Part shown: positions 38,069 to 47,599 of the stretch, piece after piece | Layout of the letters: the number at the start of each line of letters is the position of its first letter | Numbering within the stretch: position 1 is the first letter of the stretch | Assembly: GCF_029167645.1 (NCBI RefSeq) | Contig: NZ_CP119147.1 | Coordinates: forward strand, 6,280,501-6,344,500 | DNA length: 64,000 nt | Source: Streptomyces sp. AM 2-1-1 | Lineage (GTDB): Bacteria > Actinomycetota > Actinomycetes > Streptomycetales > Streptomycetaceae | Direction of reading: 5' to 3' | Translations under genes and position numbers: made by a program | Notes under the pieces: generated by a model | Told to the model about the DNA's origin: nothing | Databases searched by the model: none | The model's input: only the letters and a program-made list of their open reading frames with translations

Positions 38069-38728
38069 TCAGCAGGCCGCCGCGACGCCGTCCAGGCGCA
38101 GGGGTGCGCCGGTGCGCCCGGTGATCTCCTCGACGGACACGCCCGGGGCGGTCTCGACGAGGGCGAGGCCGTCGGCGGTGACGTCGAGGACGCCGAGGTC
38201 GGTGATGACCCGGTGCACGCAGCGTTGGCCGGTCAGCGGCAGGGTGCACGCGTCGAGGATCTTCGGTGTGCCGTCCTTGGCGGTGTGCTCCATCAGGACG
38301 ATGACCCGGCGGGCACCGTGGACGAGGTCCATGGCGCCGCCCATGCCCTTCACCATCTTGCCGGGGATCATCCAGTTCGCGAGGTCCCCGTGGGAGGAGA
38401 CCTGCATGGCACCGAGGACGGCGGTGTCCACGTGGCCGCCGCGGATCATGCCGAAGGAGAGCGCGGAGTCGAAGAAGCTCGCCCCGGGCAGGACGGTGAC
38501 CGTCTCCTTCCCGGCGTTGATCAGATCCGGGTCGACCTCCCCCTCGGTCGGGTAGGGGCCGGTACCGAGGATGCCGTTCTCGGAGTGGAGCACCACGTGC
38601 ACCCCGGAGGGGAGATGGCTGGGAATCAGGGTGGGCAGCCCGATGCCCAGATTGACGTAGGAGCCGTCGTCGAGTTCGGCGGCCGCGCGGGCGGCCATCT
38701 GGTCGCGGGTCCAGCCCAGGGTGCTCAT
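38069..38728 (-). CDS. 3-oxoacid CoA-transferase subunit B
   Basis: 219 residues from ATG 38728. The family signature with the catalytic glutamate is [14 protein letters not shown] (SENG), preceded by [10 protein letters not shown], and [14 protein letters not shown] follows. It forms a heterodimer with subunit A and moves CoA from succinyl- or acetyl-CoA to an oxoacid such as 3-oxoadipate or acetoacetate. Its start overlaps the subunit A stop by 4 bp (ATGA). Confidence 0.93.
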   Translation of the reverse strand: MSTLGWTRDQMAARAAAELDDGSYVNLGIGLPTLIPSHLPSGVHVVLHSENGILGTGPYPTEGEVDPDLINAGKETVTVLPGASFFDSALSFGMIRGGHVDTAVLGAMQVSSHGDLANWMIPGKMVKGMGGAMDLVHGARRVIVLMEHTAKDGTPKILDACTLPLTGQRCVHRVITDLGVLDVTADGLALVETAPGVSVEEITGRTGAPLRLDGVAAAC

Positions 38729-39480
38729 GCGCGTACGGTCCTCTTCTCGATCTGCTTGTCGGCTGCCTCGGCCGGGGTCAGCTCCACCACGCGCTGTACG
38801 TAGATGCCCGGCAGGTGCACCTGGTCGGGCTGGAGTTCGCCGGGTTCCACGAGCTCTTCGACCTCGGCGACGGTGATGCGGCCGGCCATCGCGGCGAGCG
38901 GGTTGAAGTTCGCGGCCGCGCGGCGGAACACCAGGTTCCCGTGGCGGTCCCCGCGCCAGGCGCGGACCAGGGCGAAGTCGGTGGTGATGCCGTGCTCCAG
39001 CACGTACGAGTCTCCCTGGAACTGCCGGGTCTCCTTGGGCGGGGAGGCGAGGGCCACCGTGCCGTCGGGGGCGTACCGCCACGGCAGGCCGCCCTCGGCC
39101 ACCTGGGTGCCGACCCCGGCGGGGGTGTAGAAGGCGGGAATGCCCGCGCCGCCCGCGCGCAGCCGCTCCGCGAGGGTGCCCTGCGGGGTCAGCTCGACCT
39201 CCAGTTCGCCGGAGAGGTACTGGCGGGCGAACTCCTTGTTCTCGCCGACGTAGGAGCCGGTGACGCGCTGGATACGGCCGGCGGCCAGCAGGACGCCGAG
39301 ACCGCGGCCGTCCACCCCGCAGTTGTTGGACACCACCCGGAGCCCGGTCGCGCCCTGCGCGTGCAGGGCGTCGACGAGGACGGCGGGAATACCGGAGAGG
39401 CCGAAACCGCCGACGGCGAGCGAGGCGCCGTCCGGTATGTCGGCGACCGCATCGGCCGCGTCGGCGTGCACCTTGTTCAC
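38725..39480 (-). CDS. 3-oxoacid CoA-transferase subunit A
   Basis: 251 residues from GTG 39480, preceded by AAAGGAA. The subunit A signature reads [17 protein letters not shown], then [14 protein letters not shown] and [10 protein letters not shown]. It pairs with the following subunit B gene. The GTG overlaps the SDR stop by 4 bp, so the four genes FAH-SDR-A-B are translationally coupled. The substrate is probably the oxoacid end-product of the ring-cleavage pathway. Confidence 0.93.
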   Translation of the reverse strand: MNKVHADAADAVADIPDGASLAVGGFGLSGIPAVLVDALHAQGATGLRVVSNNCGVDGRGLGVLLAAGRIQRVTGSYVGENKEFARQYLSGELEVELTPQGTLAERLRAGGAGIPAFYTPAGVGTQVAEGGLPWRYAPDGTVALASPPKETRQFQGDSYVLEHGITTDFALVRAWRGDRHGNLVFRRAAANFNPLAAMAGRITVAEVEELVEPGELQPDQVHLPGIYVQRVVELTPAEAADKQIEKRTVRA

Positions 39481-40298
39481 AACGGGTTCCTTTCGGGTGG
39501 CGGCACCGGGCCGGACAGGAGGCCCGCCCCGGCTCCGGTGGTGACGGCGCCGCTCACCGGCCGCAACGCGTCGGAGACGGACTTGACACCGCCGTGCGCC
39601 GTCAGGCCGCCGTCCACGGCGATCTCGGCCCCGCTGATGAACGAGGACTCCCGCGAGAGCAGGAAGACGACCAGCGGGGTGATCTCCTCGACGGTTCCGG
39701 TGCGGCCGAGCGGCGTCTCGCGGATGTTGGCCTCCCGGAAGGCGGGAGCGGCCGAGGCGGTCATCTCCGTCTCGATGTAGCCCGGATGGATCGTGTTGAC
39801 GCGGATGCCGCTCGGCCCCAGTTCGAGGGCCGCCGTCTTCGACAGGCCGCGCAGCGCCCACTTGCTGGTCGTGTAGGCGACCGGGTAGTGGCCGGTGAGG
39901 GCGGCCGAGGAGCCGACGTTCACGATGGAGGAGCCGGCGGGCATGAGCGGCGCGAGGTGCTGGATGCCGAGCAGCGGACCGGTGACGTTCACGGCGTGGA
40001 CCCGGGCCATGTCCTCGGGGCGCACGTCGCCGATCCTGGCGCGCCACGTGATACCCGCGTTGTTCACCAGGCCGTGGACCTGGCCGTACGTCTCGCGGAG
40101 TTCGGCGGCCAGTTCGGCCCAGTCCCTCTCCTCGCTGACGTCGAGGCGGCGGCAGCCGTCCGCGGATCCGACGTCGGTGGCGACGACGTGCGCGCCCTCC
40201 CGGGCGATCGCCGCGACCTCGGCGGCTCCCTGGCCCCGGGCGGCACCCGTCACGACGACGACCTTGCCCAGGAGCCGTTGCCCGGGGACCTCGTTCAC
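39477..40298 (-). CDS. SDR-family oxidoreductase
   Basis: 273 residues. The classical SDR motifs are present: TGAARGQG for cofactor, LVNNAGI, the catalytic serine (VGSSAALTG) with YTTSK (Y-x-x-x-K). The TDVGSADG after strand 2 favours NAD(H). The C-terminal 35 residues ([28 protein letters not shown]) extend past the usual end at AVDGG. It probably oxidises or reduces an alcohol intermediate of the aromatic pathway. Four-bp overlaps join it to FAH upstream and CoA transferase downstream. Confidence 0.9.
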   Translation of the reverse strand: MNEVPGQRLLGKVVVVTGAARGQGAAEVAAIAREGAHVVATDVGSADGCRRLDVSEERDWAELAAELRETYGQVHGLVNNAGITWRARIGDVRPEDMARVHAVNVTGPLLGIQHLAPLMPAGSSIVNVGSSAALTGHYPVAYTTSKWALRGLSKTAALELGPSGIRVNTIHPGYIETEMTASAAPAFREANIRETPLGRTGTVEEITPLVVFLLSRESSFISGAEIAVDGGLTAHGGVKSVSDALRPVSGAVTTGAGAGLLSGPVPPPERNPL

Positions 40299-41266
40299 GG
40301 CCGCTCCCGGTCATGACGCCGGCCGGCCGGCAGCGGCACGGGTTCCACACCGGGCACGACGGTGCTGGTCAGGGTGCCGATGGCTTCGACCGTGAGACGC
40401 ACGGTGTCGCCCGGCCCCAGAGGTGGCGGCGTCTGCTCGCCGCGCAGCCCCCAGAGCTCGGCGAGGCAGCCGCCGTTGCCGCAGGTGCCGGAGCCGAGGA
40501 CGTCGCCGGGTACGACACGGGTGCCCCGTGAGGCGTAGGCCGTCATCTCCTCGAACGTCCAGCTCATGTGGGAGAGCAGGTCCCTGCCGATCACCTCGCC
40601 GTTGACCTCCGCCGTCAGCGCGAGGCGCAGCAGCCCTTCGGCGTCCCGGTACGGTTCCAGCTCGTCGGCGGTGACCAGGTAGGGACCGAGCGTCGTGGCG
40701 GTGTCCTTGCCCTTGCAGGGGCCGAGGCCGACCTTCATCTCCGCGGACTGCAGGTCCCGCGCGGACCAGTCGTTGAAGACGGTGTAGCCGACGATGTGGT
40801 CCCGCGCCTGCTCGGGGGTGAGGTCGCGCCCCTCCCGGCCGATGACGGCACCCACCTCCAGCTCGAAGTCGAGGGCGGCCGAGCCGGGGGGCATCGGCAC
40901 TCCGTCGTGCGGGCCGTAGACGGCGTGCGGGTTGGTGAAGTAGAAGGTCGGCGCCGCGTACCACTGCTCGGGAACGCCCGCGACACCGTCGACGGCGCGG
41001 CGTACCCCCTCGACGTGCTCTTCGAAGGTCACGAAGTCCCGTACGGAGGCGGGTTCCAGAGGAGGGAGCAGCCGCACCTGGGAGACGTGCGGACCGGGCG
41101 GCACGTCGAGCGCAGCCGCCCCGGCGGCGAGCAGCCCCGGCAGCCCTCCGGTCTCCTTGAGGAGAGCGGTGAGGGAGGTGACACCGGGGAGGGGGAAGAG
41201 CGTCCCGTCCTCCTCCACGACGGCCACCCGGTGGCGGTGCTGGTGCTCGTAGGCGGCGAAACGCAT
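40295..41266 (-). CDS. Fumarylacetoacetate hydrolase family protein (second copy)
   Basis: 323 residues. The FAH-fold core has DFVTFEEHVEG, metal ligands DFELEVGAVIG and GYTVFNDWSARDLQ, and the Gly-rich SGTCGNGGCLAELWG. The two-domain form resembles fumarylacetoacetase rather than the short isomerases. Following an SDR and a CoA transferase, it may cleave an acylpyruvate-like compound to an oxoacid and pyruvate or fumarate. First gene of the second catabolic operon. Confidence 0.9.
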   Translation of the reverse strand: MRFAAYEHQHRHRVAVVEEDGTLFPLPGVTSLTALLKETGGLPGLLAAGAAALDVPPGPHVSQVRLLPPLEPASVRDFVTFEEHVEGVRRAVDGVAGVPEQWYAAPTFYFTNPHAVYGPHDGVPMPPGSAALDFELEVGAVIGREGRDLTPEQARDHIVGYTVFNDWSARDLQSAEMKVGLGPCKGKDTATTLGPYLVTADELEPYRDAEGLLRLALTAEVNGEVIGRDLLSHMSWTFEEMTAYASRGTRVVPGDVLGSGTCGNGGCLAELWGLRGEQTPPPLGPGDTVRLTVEAIGTLTSTVVPGVEPVPLPAGRRHDRERP

Positions 41267-41402
41267 GTGCGGCTCCTGGGGGAGGCGAGGGGGTGCGGGG
41301 GAGTGGGGCGGGGACGGGCGTCGGGTCGCGGCGCCGGGCGTCCGCCGGCCGGGGCGGCGACGAGGGCCCGCACCCCGCGGGGCACGGGGTGTCCGGCGGA
41401 TC

Positions 41403-41450
41403 GAGGGGGAGGTGGCGCCCGCCGTCGAGCGCGGGCGCCACCTCCCCCTC
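41403..41450. terminator. Perfect 20-bp stem terminator
   Basis: GAGGGGGAGGTGGCGCCCGC (41403-41422) and its exact complement at 41431-41450 form a 20-bp stem with an 8-nt loop. It lies 24 bp after the dioxygenase gene stop, separating the two catabolic operons. Confidence 0.9.
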
Positions 41451-41473
41451 GCCGTGGGCCGCCGGACGACCGG

Positions 41474-42412
41474 TCAGACCGGCGGGGCGACGAAGACGCC
41501 GCGGTCGGGATCGTTGAACGACTCCTTGGCGACGATCTCGTTCATCGCGTTGGCCGTGCCCCACTGGTCGGTGACTTCGGGCTGCGAGAAGTCGTAGACG
41601 TGGGGGTGCCAGGTGTCCTCGTCGAGGTTCTCCAGCTCGGTGGTGTACTCGACGGTGTTGCCGTGGGGGTCGAGGAAGTACGTGAAGGTGTTGTCGCCCG
41701 CCATGTGCCGGCCGGGACCCCAGACCTTCTTGAAACCGGCCCGCATGACGCGGCCGGATCCGCGCATGTACTCGTCGATGCCGCGCATCTCGAAGGAGAC
41801 GTGGTGCAGGGCGGTGTGCGGGCCCTGGGCGATGGCCATGGAGTGGTGCTGGTTGCTGATCCGCATGAAGTGCATGACCTCGCCCATGTGCGGGGAGCTG
41901 AGGGTGTCGGAGAGCGCGAAGCCGAGGTGGCGCTCGTACCACTCGCGGGTGCGGTTGAGGTCGGGGGAGTTGAGGACGACGTGGGAGAGCTTGACCGGGA
42001 TGGCCTCCTTCTCCTCGATCTTCCGGTGCCGGCGCACCTCGACGTCGGCGGAGACCTCGAGGGTGCGGCCGTCCACGTCGAAGAAGCGGAAGCCGTAGCC
42101 GCCACCGGGCGTGTCCAGGTTCCCGGGCCGGGACACCAGCTGCACGCCGCCCGCGAGCAGGCGCTCGGCGAGCGTGTCGACGGCGGCCGCGTCGGCCGCG
42201 CCGTAGGAGACGAGGTCGAGGCGCTTCTCCTCGGCCTTGCGCAGCCGCACGACGTAGTTCTCGGGGGAGCCCTCGGCCGCCAGGAAGGAGATCCCCGAGT
42301 CCTCGGAGACCTTGGTGAGGCCCCAGACCCCGCCGTAGAAGTCGAGCTGCTTCTCGTAGTCCGGCACCGCCAGGTCCACGTGGCGCAGGTGGGTGAGCAG
42401 ACGTCCGTTCAT
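41474..42412 (-). CDS. Type I extradiol ring-cleavage dioxygenase (VOC family)
   Basis: 312 residues, two VOC modules. The Fe(II) ligands are in the second module: H in SHVVLNSPD, H in HHVSFEM and E in NTVEY, the 2-His-1-Glu facial triad of catechol 2,3-dioxygenases. GAGGAGG precedes the ATG. It would open an aromatic diol next to the two hydroxyls (meta-cleavage). Last gene of the first catabolic operon, 21 bp after the amidohydrolase. Confidence 0.93.
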   Translation of the reverse strand: MNGRLLTHLRHVDLAVPDYEKQLDFYGGVWGLTKVSEDSGISFLAAEGSPENYVVRLRKAEEKRLDLVSYGAADAAAVDTLAERLLAGGVQLVSRPGNLDTPGGGYGFRFFDVDGRTLEVSADVEVRRHRKIEEKEAIPVKLSHVVLNSPDLNRTREWYERHLGFALSDTLSSPHMGEVMHFMRISNQHHSMAIAQGPHTALHHVSFEMRGIDEYMRGSGRVMRAGFKKVWGPGRHMAGDNTFTYFLDPHGNTVEYTTELENLDEDTWHPHVYDFSQPEVTDQWGTANAMNEIVAKESFNDPDRGVFVAPPV

Positions 42413-42433
42413 GGTGCTTCCTCCTCGTTGAGG

Positions 42434-43432
42434 TCAGGCATGGCGCAGCAGGGCAGCGGCGTTTCCCCCGCGTACGGAGTCGAAGTCGGCCTCGGAGAGA
42501 CCGGCGGCGCGCAGGGCGGCGACCGGATCGTCGGTGCCCATGTCGAAGGGGAAGTCCGAGCCGAGCAGCACCCGGTCGGCGCCGGCGACGCGAATCAGCT
42601 CCCGCAGGACGTCCGGGTCGTGTACGAGCGAGTCGAAGTGGATCCGCTTCAGGTAGCTGCTCGGCGGACGGGCGCATCCGGCACCCGCGTCGGAGCGCGC
42701 CGACCAGGCGTGGTCGGAGCGGCCGATGTGGGTGGGCAGGTAGCCGCCGCCGTGGGCGGCGACCAGCTTCAGCGCGGGATGACGGTCGAGCACCCCGGAG
42801 AAGATGAGGTGCGAGAGCGCCACGGCGTTCTCGGTGGGCTGACCGACCGTGTTGGACAGGTACCACTGGTCCAGGCGCTCGTCGAGCGTGCACCCGAAGG
42901 GGTGCAGGAAGAGGATCGCACCCGTCTCCTCCGCCCGGGACCAGAACGGCTCGTACGCCGGGTCGGACAGCTCCCGCCCCGGGGCGTGGCTGGACAGCTC
43001 CACCCCCGCCAATCCCTGCTCCAGCGCGTGGTCGAGAGCGGGCACCATGAGGCCCGGGTGCTGGAGGGGTACGAGGCCGAGGCCCCGCAGCCGGTCCGGA
43101 GCAGCCGCGCAGTGCGCGGCGGTGGCCTCACCGGCCAGCCGGTACACCTTCTCCGCCGTCTCCTCGTCGGCCCAGTAGTGGTACTGCGACGGGGAAGGGC
43201 TGACGAGTTGGACGTCCACCCCCTGCGCGTCCATCGCCGCGAGGCGTACGGAGACGTCGGTCAGCTTCGGTATGCGGGCACCGACCATGGGGCCGCTGAC
43301 GGCGAGCGCCGCGGGACCGTTGCGGCGGGCGTCCAGCTCCCTGGCCTCCGCGAGTCCCGGGAGCCCCGCCACCAGAGCCTCGACCTCGGGCAGCAGGACG
43401 TGGGCGTGCACGTCGACGGTCGGGGAGGTCAC
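42434..43432 (-). CDS. Amidohydrolase (ACMSD-like decarboxylase/hydrolase)
   Basis: 332 residues from a GTG whose last 4 bp overlap the preceding stop (GTGA). Metal ligands are DVHAH near the start, LHPFGC, AAHGGGYLPTHIG and LLGSDFPFD, the pattern of the aminocarboxymuconate-semialdehyde decarboxylase family, which also includes gamma-resorcylate decarboxylase and 4-oxalomesaconate hydratase. Decarboxylation of a ring-cleavage product or aromatic acid is the likely role. The exact reaction cannot be assigned. Confidence 0.88.
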   Translation of the reverse strand: MTSPTVDVHAHVLLPEVEALVAGLPGLAEARELDARRNGPAALAVSGPMVGARIPKLTDVSVRLAAMDAQGVDVQLVSPSPSQYHYWADEETAEKVYRLAGEATAAHCAAAPDRLRGLGLVPLQHPGLMVPALDHALEQGLAGVELSSHAPGRELSDPAYEPFWSRAEETGAILFLHPFGCTLDERLDQWYLSNTVGQPTENAVALSHLIFSGVLDRHPALKLVAAHGGGYLPTHIGRSDHAWSARSDAGAGCARPPSSYLKRIHFDSLVHDPDVLRELIRVAGADRVLLGSDFPFDMGTDDPVAALRAAGLSEADFDSVRGGNAAALLRHA

Positions 43433-44559
43433 GGGAGCTCCCGGAGCATCGTCATGGTGCGGCCCATCAGGCCGGGGACGTCGGCGTCCCGCACCCCGTC
43501 GAGCTGCCACTGCCCGATCTGCACGGACGCCTCCACGACGGGCCGGACCCGGGCGATGCGGCGCTCGTAGTACGCCTGGAACAGCGCGTCGTCCCAGCTC
43601 TCGGCCCCGGTCAGCATCCGCGCGAGCACGAGGGCGTCCTCCAGGGACAGGGCGGCGCCCTGCGCGAGGGTGGGCGGGCAGCAGTGGGCGGCGTCGCCGA
43701 CGAGGACGACGCGTCCGCGGTGCCAGGAGCCCTCGACCAGCAGCCGGTCGAACCAGGTGTAGTTCACCTGTCCCGAGTCGGTGATCGTCCGGGTGATCTC
43801 CGGCCAGAAGCCCCCGTAGGCGGAGGTCAGGCGGCGCATCTCGTCGGCGTACGAGTCCACCGGGATGGAGGCCCGGTCGCGGTTGGCCTCGACCACGTAC
43901 GCGTAGAGGGTCGTCTCGCTGGTGGGGCAGTAGCCGGCGATGTGGGCCGGCCCCCCGTAGGCGAGGTCGGTGCGGGTCAGGCCGGCCGGACGCGGGGCGG
44001 CGACGCGCCAGATGGCCATGCCGGTCGGTTCGGGCTTCGCGGTGATACCGATGGCGGCGCGGGTGGTGGAGCCGAGTCCGTCGGCGGCGATCACCAGGTC
44101 GTAGCGGCCCTCGGTGCCGTCGGAGAAGCGCACGGTGACGCCGTCGTCGTCCTGAACCAGGCCGGTGGTCCGGACGCCCAGGCGCACCCGGGCCCCGCTC
44201 CCGCGGACGGCGTCGATGAGGATCCGCTGCAACTGGGGGCGCTGCATGCCGACGGTGGCCGGCAGGTCGTCGCCTCCGCTGCGGATGTCGTCCTGCGCGT
44301 GCAGGACGGTACCGTCGGGGGCGGTGATGCCGACCGAGCCGAAGCCGTAACCGGACGCCTCCACCCGCTCCCAGACGCCGAGTTCGCGCAGCACGCGCAG
44401 GGCGTTGCCCTGGAGGGTGATGCCGGAACCCGCCGTCGCGTTCCAGTCCTCCTTCGCCTCGACCAGGTCGACGCCGAAGCCGGCCCGGCGCAGCAGGACC
44501 GTGACGGCGTTGCCTGCCGCCCCGCCGCCGACCACCAGGACCGTACGGGATGTGCTCAT
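43429..44559 (-). CDS. FAD-dependent monooxygenase (aromatic hydroxylase)
   Basis: 376 residues; AAGGGAG precedes the ATG. FAD motif 1 is VLVVGGGAAGNAVTVLLRRAG (G11, G13, G16) and motif 2 is VVLVGDAAHCCPPTLAQGAALSLEDA. Length and motifs fit the PHBH/6-hydroxynicotinate 3-monooxygenase type. It probably adds the hydroxyl that makes a substrate for the extradiol dioxygenase two genes on. Confidence 0.92.
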   Translation of the reverse strand: MSTSRTVLVVGGGAAGNAVTVLLRRAGFGVDLVEAKEDWNATAGSGITLQGNALRVLRELGVWERVEASGYGFGSVGITAPDGTVLHAQDDIRSGGDDLPATVGMQRPQLQRILIDAVRGSGARVRLGVRTTGLVQDDDGVTVRFSDGTEGRYDLVIAADGLGSTTRAAIGITAKPEPTGMAIWRVAAPRPAGLTRTDLAYGGPAHIAGYCPTSETTLYAYVVEANRDRASIPVDSYADEMRRLTSAYGGFWPEITRTITDSGQVNYTWFDRLLVEGSWHRGRVVLVGDAAHCCPPTLAQGAALSLEDALVLARMLTGAESWDDALFQAYYERRIARVRPVVEASVQIGQWQLDGVRDADVPGLMGRTMTMLRELP

Positions 44560-44581
44560 GGGAACTCCCTTGTTCCTCTTG

Positions 44582-45544
44582 TTACTTGACGGCGATCGGA
44601 TTGACCGGGCTGCCGACCGCACCGGTGATGCGCAAGGGCGCGGCGGTGAGGAGGAAGTCGTACGTCCCGTCGTCCGCGCAGTCCTCGGCGAGTGCGTCGA
44701 GGTCCCACATCTCGCCGATCAGCAATCCGATGTTGGGGATGGCGACCTGGTGCAGCGGCTGGAAGGCGTGGTCGAACTCGTTGGGCCGCACCTCGAAGCC
44801 CCAGGTGTCGGTGGCGATCGCGGCGATCTCCGTGCCGTGCAGCCATCCGGCCGCGGTGAACGACAGGCCGGGGGCCGGGCCGCCGGCGTACTCGCCCCAG
44901 CCGTCGCGGCGGACCCGGGCGAGCTGCCCGGTCCGCACCAGCACGATGTCGCCGCGCCCCACGGCGACCCCCTGGGCCCCGGCCGTGGCCGCCAGGTGCT
45001 CCCCGGTGATGGCGAAGCCGTCCGGCAACTCCCCGTCCTCGCCGATCGCACGGCCGACGTCCAGCAGCACCCCGCGGCCGGCGACGTGCGGTGCCATGTG
45101 CTCGATGCCGGTGACGAGGTCGCCCTCGGACGTGACGACCTGCTCCGCCGGACGTCCGTTCCAGGCCTTGCCGTGGTCGAAGATGTGCCCGAGCCCGTCC
45201 CACTGGGTGGAACACTGCAGCGGCATCGCGATCACGTCGTCGGCGCCACCGAGGCCGTGCGGGAACCCCTGCCCGTTGACGACGGCGTCGGTGCCGGTGT
45301 CGAGCATGGTGTGCACGGGGTTGGTGCGCCGGCGCCAGCCCTTCTGCGGGCCGTTCATGTCGAAGCTCTGGGAGAGGGAGAAACTGGCCCCCCGCCGCAC
45401 GAGCGCGGCCGCCTCGCGGCGCTTGGCCCCGTCGAGGAAGTTGAGGGTGCCCAGCACGTCGTCCGCGCCCCAGCGTCCCCAGTTGGAGTACGCCTTGGCC
45501 GCCTCGGCGATCGCCCCCTCGGGGTCGGTGCGGTCGAGGGTCAT
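44582..45544 (-). CDS. Cyclase-family metal hydrolase
   Basis: 320 residues from ATG 45544, overlapping the FAH stop by 4 bp. The cyclase/kynurenine-formamidase fold (PF04199-like) is seen as STQWDGLGHIF, a WDGLGH variant of the usual HxGTHxD metal site, with GRGVLLDVG and GDIVLVRTG. Such enzymes hydrolyse amide or ester bonds. Substrate unknown; the kynurenine route is not otherwise represented. Confidence 0.85.
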   Translation of the reverse strand: MTLDRTDPEGAIAEAAKAYSNWGRWGADDVLGTLNFLDGAKRREAAALVRRGASFSLSQSFDMNGPQKGWRRRTNPVHTMLDTGTDAVVNGQGFPHGLGGADDVIAMPLQCSTQWDGLGHIFDHGKAWNGRPAEQVVTSEGDLVTGIEHMAPHVAGRGVLLDVGRAIGEDGELPDGFAITGEHLAATAGAQGVAVGRGDIVLVRTGQLARVRRDGWGEYAGGPAPGLSFTAAGWLHGTEIAAIATDTWGFEVRPNEFDHAFQPLHQVAIPNIGLLIGEMWDLDALAEDCADDGTYDFLLTAAPLRITGAVGSPVNPIAVK

Positions 45545-46542
45545 GACTCCTCCGCGACGACACACCGGGTGCGCTGGACACCGAGCCCGGAGACCGAACC
45601 CTCCATCACGTCCCCGTCGCGCAGCAGCCGGCCCCAGTGCATGCCGTTCCCGGCCGGGCTGCCGGTCAGGACGAGGTCGCCGGGGAGCAGGCGCGCGGTC
45701 TGCGACACGTAACTCACCACGCGCGCGACGCTGAAGATCATGTCCTCGGTGGACTCGTCCTGCATCGTCTCGCCGTTCAGCTTCAGCGTCACCCGCAGGT
45801 CGTCCGGGTCGGTGACCGACCCGGCGGGCACGATCCAGGGCCCGAGCGGGGTGAAGCCGGGGGCGTTCTTGCTGCGCAGCCAGTCCGTGCCGATCTGCGG
45901 CATGTCACGGCGGAAGACGGTCCCGCGATCGGTCAGGTCGTTGGCGATCGTGTACCCGGCGACGTGGTCCAGCGCCTCTTCGACCGGCACCTGGTAGGCG
46001 GGCCGGCCGATCACGACCGCCAGCTCCAGCTCCCAGTCGGGCTTCCCGGCCCACGCGGGGAGCACGACGTCGTCGTACGGCCCGGTGATCGCGCTCGGCA
46101 GGCCGATGAACACGTACGGCAGGTCCTCCGTCGCGCGCCGGTCCATGATCTCCGCCGCCTCCGCGCGCCGCTCCTCCTCGGAGCGGTCGTCGTCCGGGGC
46201 CCGGTGCGCGACATGCAGGTCGATGACGTGCTGCCGGTAGTTCGCGCCGGACTGGAAGACCTGACGCGGCTCGACGGGGGCGTGCACCCGGAAGTCCGCC
46301 AGGGGCTTTCGCTCCGGTCCGTCGCTCCCGGCCAGCGCCTCCAGCCGGGGGAGCGCGGACTCCCAGCTCTCCAGAAGGCTCCGGACGTCCAGCCGGTCGT
46401 CGCCGAGTACGGCCCGGAGGTCGAGCACCCGGGCGTCGGGCGTGACGAGGGCCGGGAACGCCGGTCCGTCCGGGGCCGAGAGCGTGGCGAGGGCGAACGG
46501 TCCGGCGAAGAGCGCGGACGCGGGTTCAGGTTTCACGGGCAT
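45541..46542 (-). CDS. Fumarylacetoacetate hydrolase family protein (first copy)
   Basis: 333 residues from ATG 46542; a GTG at 46536 has better spacing to GGAGG and may be the true start. The FAH core has QVFQSGANYRQHVIDL, metal ligands in WELELAVVIG and the GYTIANDLTDRGT segment, and LTGSPAGNGM. It is first in the catabolic operon. It may hydrate or hydrolyse a dienoate produced by ring cleavage. The two FAH copies in this island are clearly different in sequence. Confidence 0.9.
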   Translation of the reverse strand: MPVKPEPASALFAGPFALATLSAPDGPAFPALVTPDARVLDLRAVLGDDRLDVRSLLESWESALPRLEALAGSDGPERKPLADFRVHAPVEPRQVFQSGANYRQHVIDLHVAHRAPDDDRSEEERRAEAAEIMDRRATEDLPYVFIGLPSAITGPYDDVVLPAWAGKPDWELELAVVIGRPAYQVPVEEALDHVAGYTIANDLTDRGTVFRRDMPQIGTDWLRSKNAPGFTPLGPWIVPAGSVTDPDDLRVTLKLNGETMQDESTEDMIFSVARVVSYVSQTARLLPGDLVLTGSPAGNGMHWGRLLRDGDVMEGSVSGLGVQRTRCVVAEES

Positions 46543-46566
46543 GTCCTCCTGATTGCGGTGGGACTA

Positions 46567-46669
46567 ATCTGAACCCGCCACCCGGAATCATGGAAATAGA
46601 TTGTATGGATGAGTGTCATCCACAGTGTTTATTTCTCCTGGTGGGCGCCGCCTCGTAGGGAGAAAGCCC
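46567..46669. promoter_or_regulatory. Divergent LysR/FAH control region
   Basis: The 127-bp region is the most AT-rich in the locus. It holds ATGGAAATAGATTGTAT (46590-46606), an imperfect dyad of the LysR T-N11-A type, and GGATGA-GTG-TCATCC (46607-46621, perfect 6-bp arms). LysR regulators typically bind such sites between themselves and the divergent target. The exact promoter is not assigned. Confidence 0.55.
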
Positions 46670-47599
46670 GTGAATCTGTCCCGACTCGACCTCAACCTCG
46701 TCGTCGCACTGCGCGCCCTGCTGGAGGAGCGCAACGTCACGCGCGCAGGACAGCGCGTCGGGCTCAGCCAGCCGGCCATGAGCGCGGCCCTCGCGCGACT
46801 GCGACGGCACTTCGACGACGACCTGCTGGCGCGGGTCGGCGGCCACTACGAACTCACCGCCCTCGGCCAGGTCCTCCTCGACCGCACCTCGACCGCCTAC
46901 GACGTACTGGAACGTCTCTTCGCCAGTCAGGCCGTCTTCGATCCGGCCGGTGAGAGCCGCGAGTTCAAGCTGATCGCCTCCGACTACGCCGTCGCCGTCT
47001 TCGGGGCCGAACTCGCGCGGGTCGTCCACGAGGAGGCCCCCGGCGTCCGCCTGCGCTTCGCCCAGACCCCGCCCACCGTGGTCGACGACACGGCCACACT
47101 GCTGAGCACCACCGACGGTCTGCTCATGCCGCACGGTGTCATCAGCGGTTTCCCCGCCACCGACCTCTACGAGGACAGCTGGGTCTTCCTCGTCGCGGAC
47201 GACCACCCGAGCGTGGAGGACCGGCTCACCCGGGCGGACCTGGCCCGGCTGCCCTGGGTCACCTACCAGCGCACCTACGACGCCCCCGCCGTGCGCCAAC
47301 TCGGGATGCTGGGTGTCGAACCGCGGGTGGAGGTCTCCGTCGACAGCTTCCAGGTGCTGCCGCTGCTGGTCGCGGGGACCCGGCGGATCGCCCTGATCCA
47401 GGCCCGCCTCGCCCGTCTTCTCTCCCCGCTGGCGGCCGTACGCGTCCTGCAACCCCCCTACGAGGCGGTTCCGCTGCGGGAATCGATGTGGTGGCACCCG
47501 GTGCACACCCACGACGCCGCCCACATCTGGCTGCGCGAAACGGCCGCCCGGGTCGGACGGCGCATGGCCGACGCCCCCGGACGGCCGGCGTCCTCCTGA
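46670..47599 (+). CDS. LysR-family transcriptional regulator of the aromatic operon
   Basis: 309 residues from GTG 46670 (AGGGAG upstream). HTH near the N-terminus: LNLVVALRALLEERNVTRAGQRVGLSQPAMSAALARLR, typical of NodD/LinR-like members. The effector-binding domain has two lobes (about 90-300). It is divergent from the FAH-cyclase-monooxygenase operon, which it presumably activates in response to a pathway aromatic or its product. Confidence 0.92.
   Translation: MNLSRLDLNLVVALRALLEERNVTRAGQRVGLSQPAMSAALARLRRHFDDDLLARVGGHYELTALGQVLLDRTSTAYDVLERLFASQAVFDPAGESREFKLIASDYAVAVFGAELARVVHEEAPGVRLRFAQTPPTVVDDTATLLSTTDGLLMPHGVISGFPATDLYEDSWVFLVADDHPSVEDRLTRADLARLPWVTYQRTYDAPAVRQLGMLGVEPRVEVSVDSFQVLPLLVAGTRRIALIQARLARLLSPLAAVRVLQPPYEAVPLRESMWWHPVHTHDAAHIWLRETAARVGRRMADAPGRPASS

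Noticed and set aside
44582..45544. Kynurenine formamidase and a tryptophan-to-anthranilate route
   Set aside because: The metal motif is a WDGLGH variant and no kynureninase or tryptophan dioxygenase is present.
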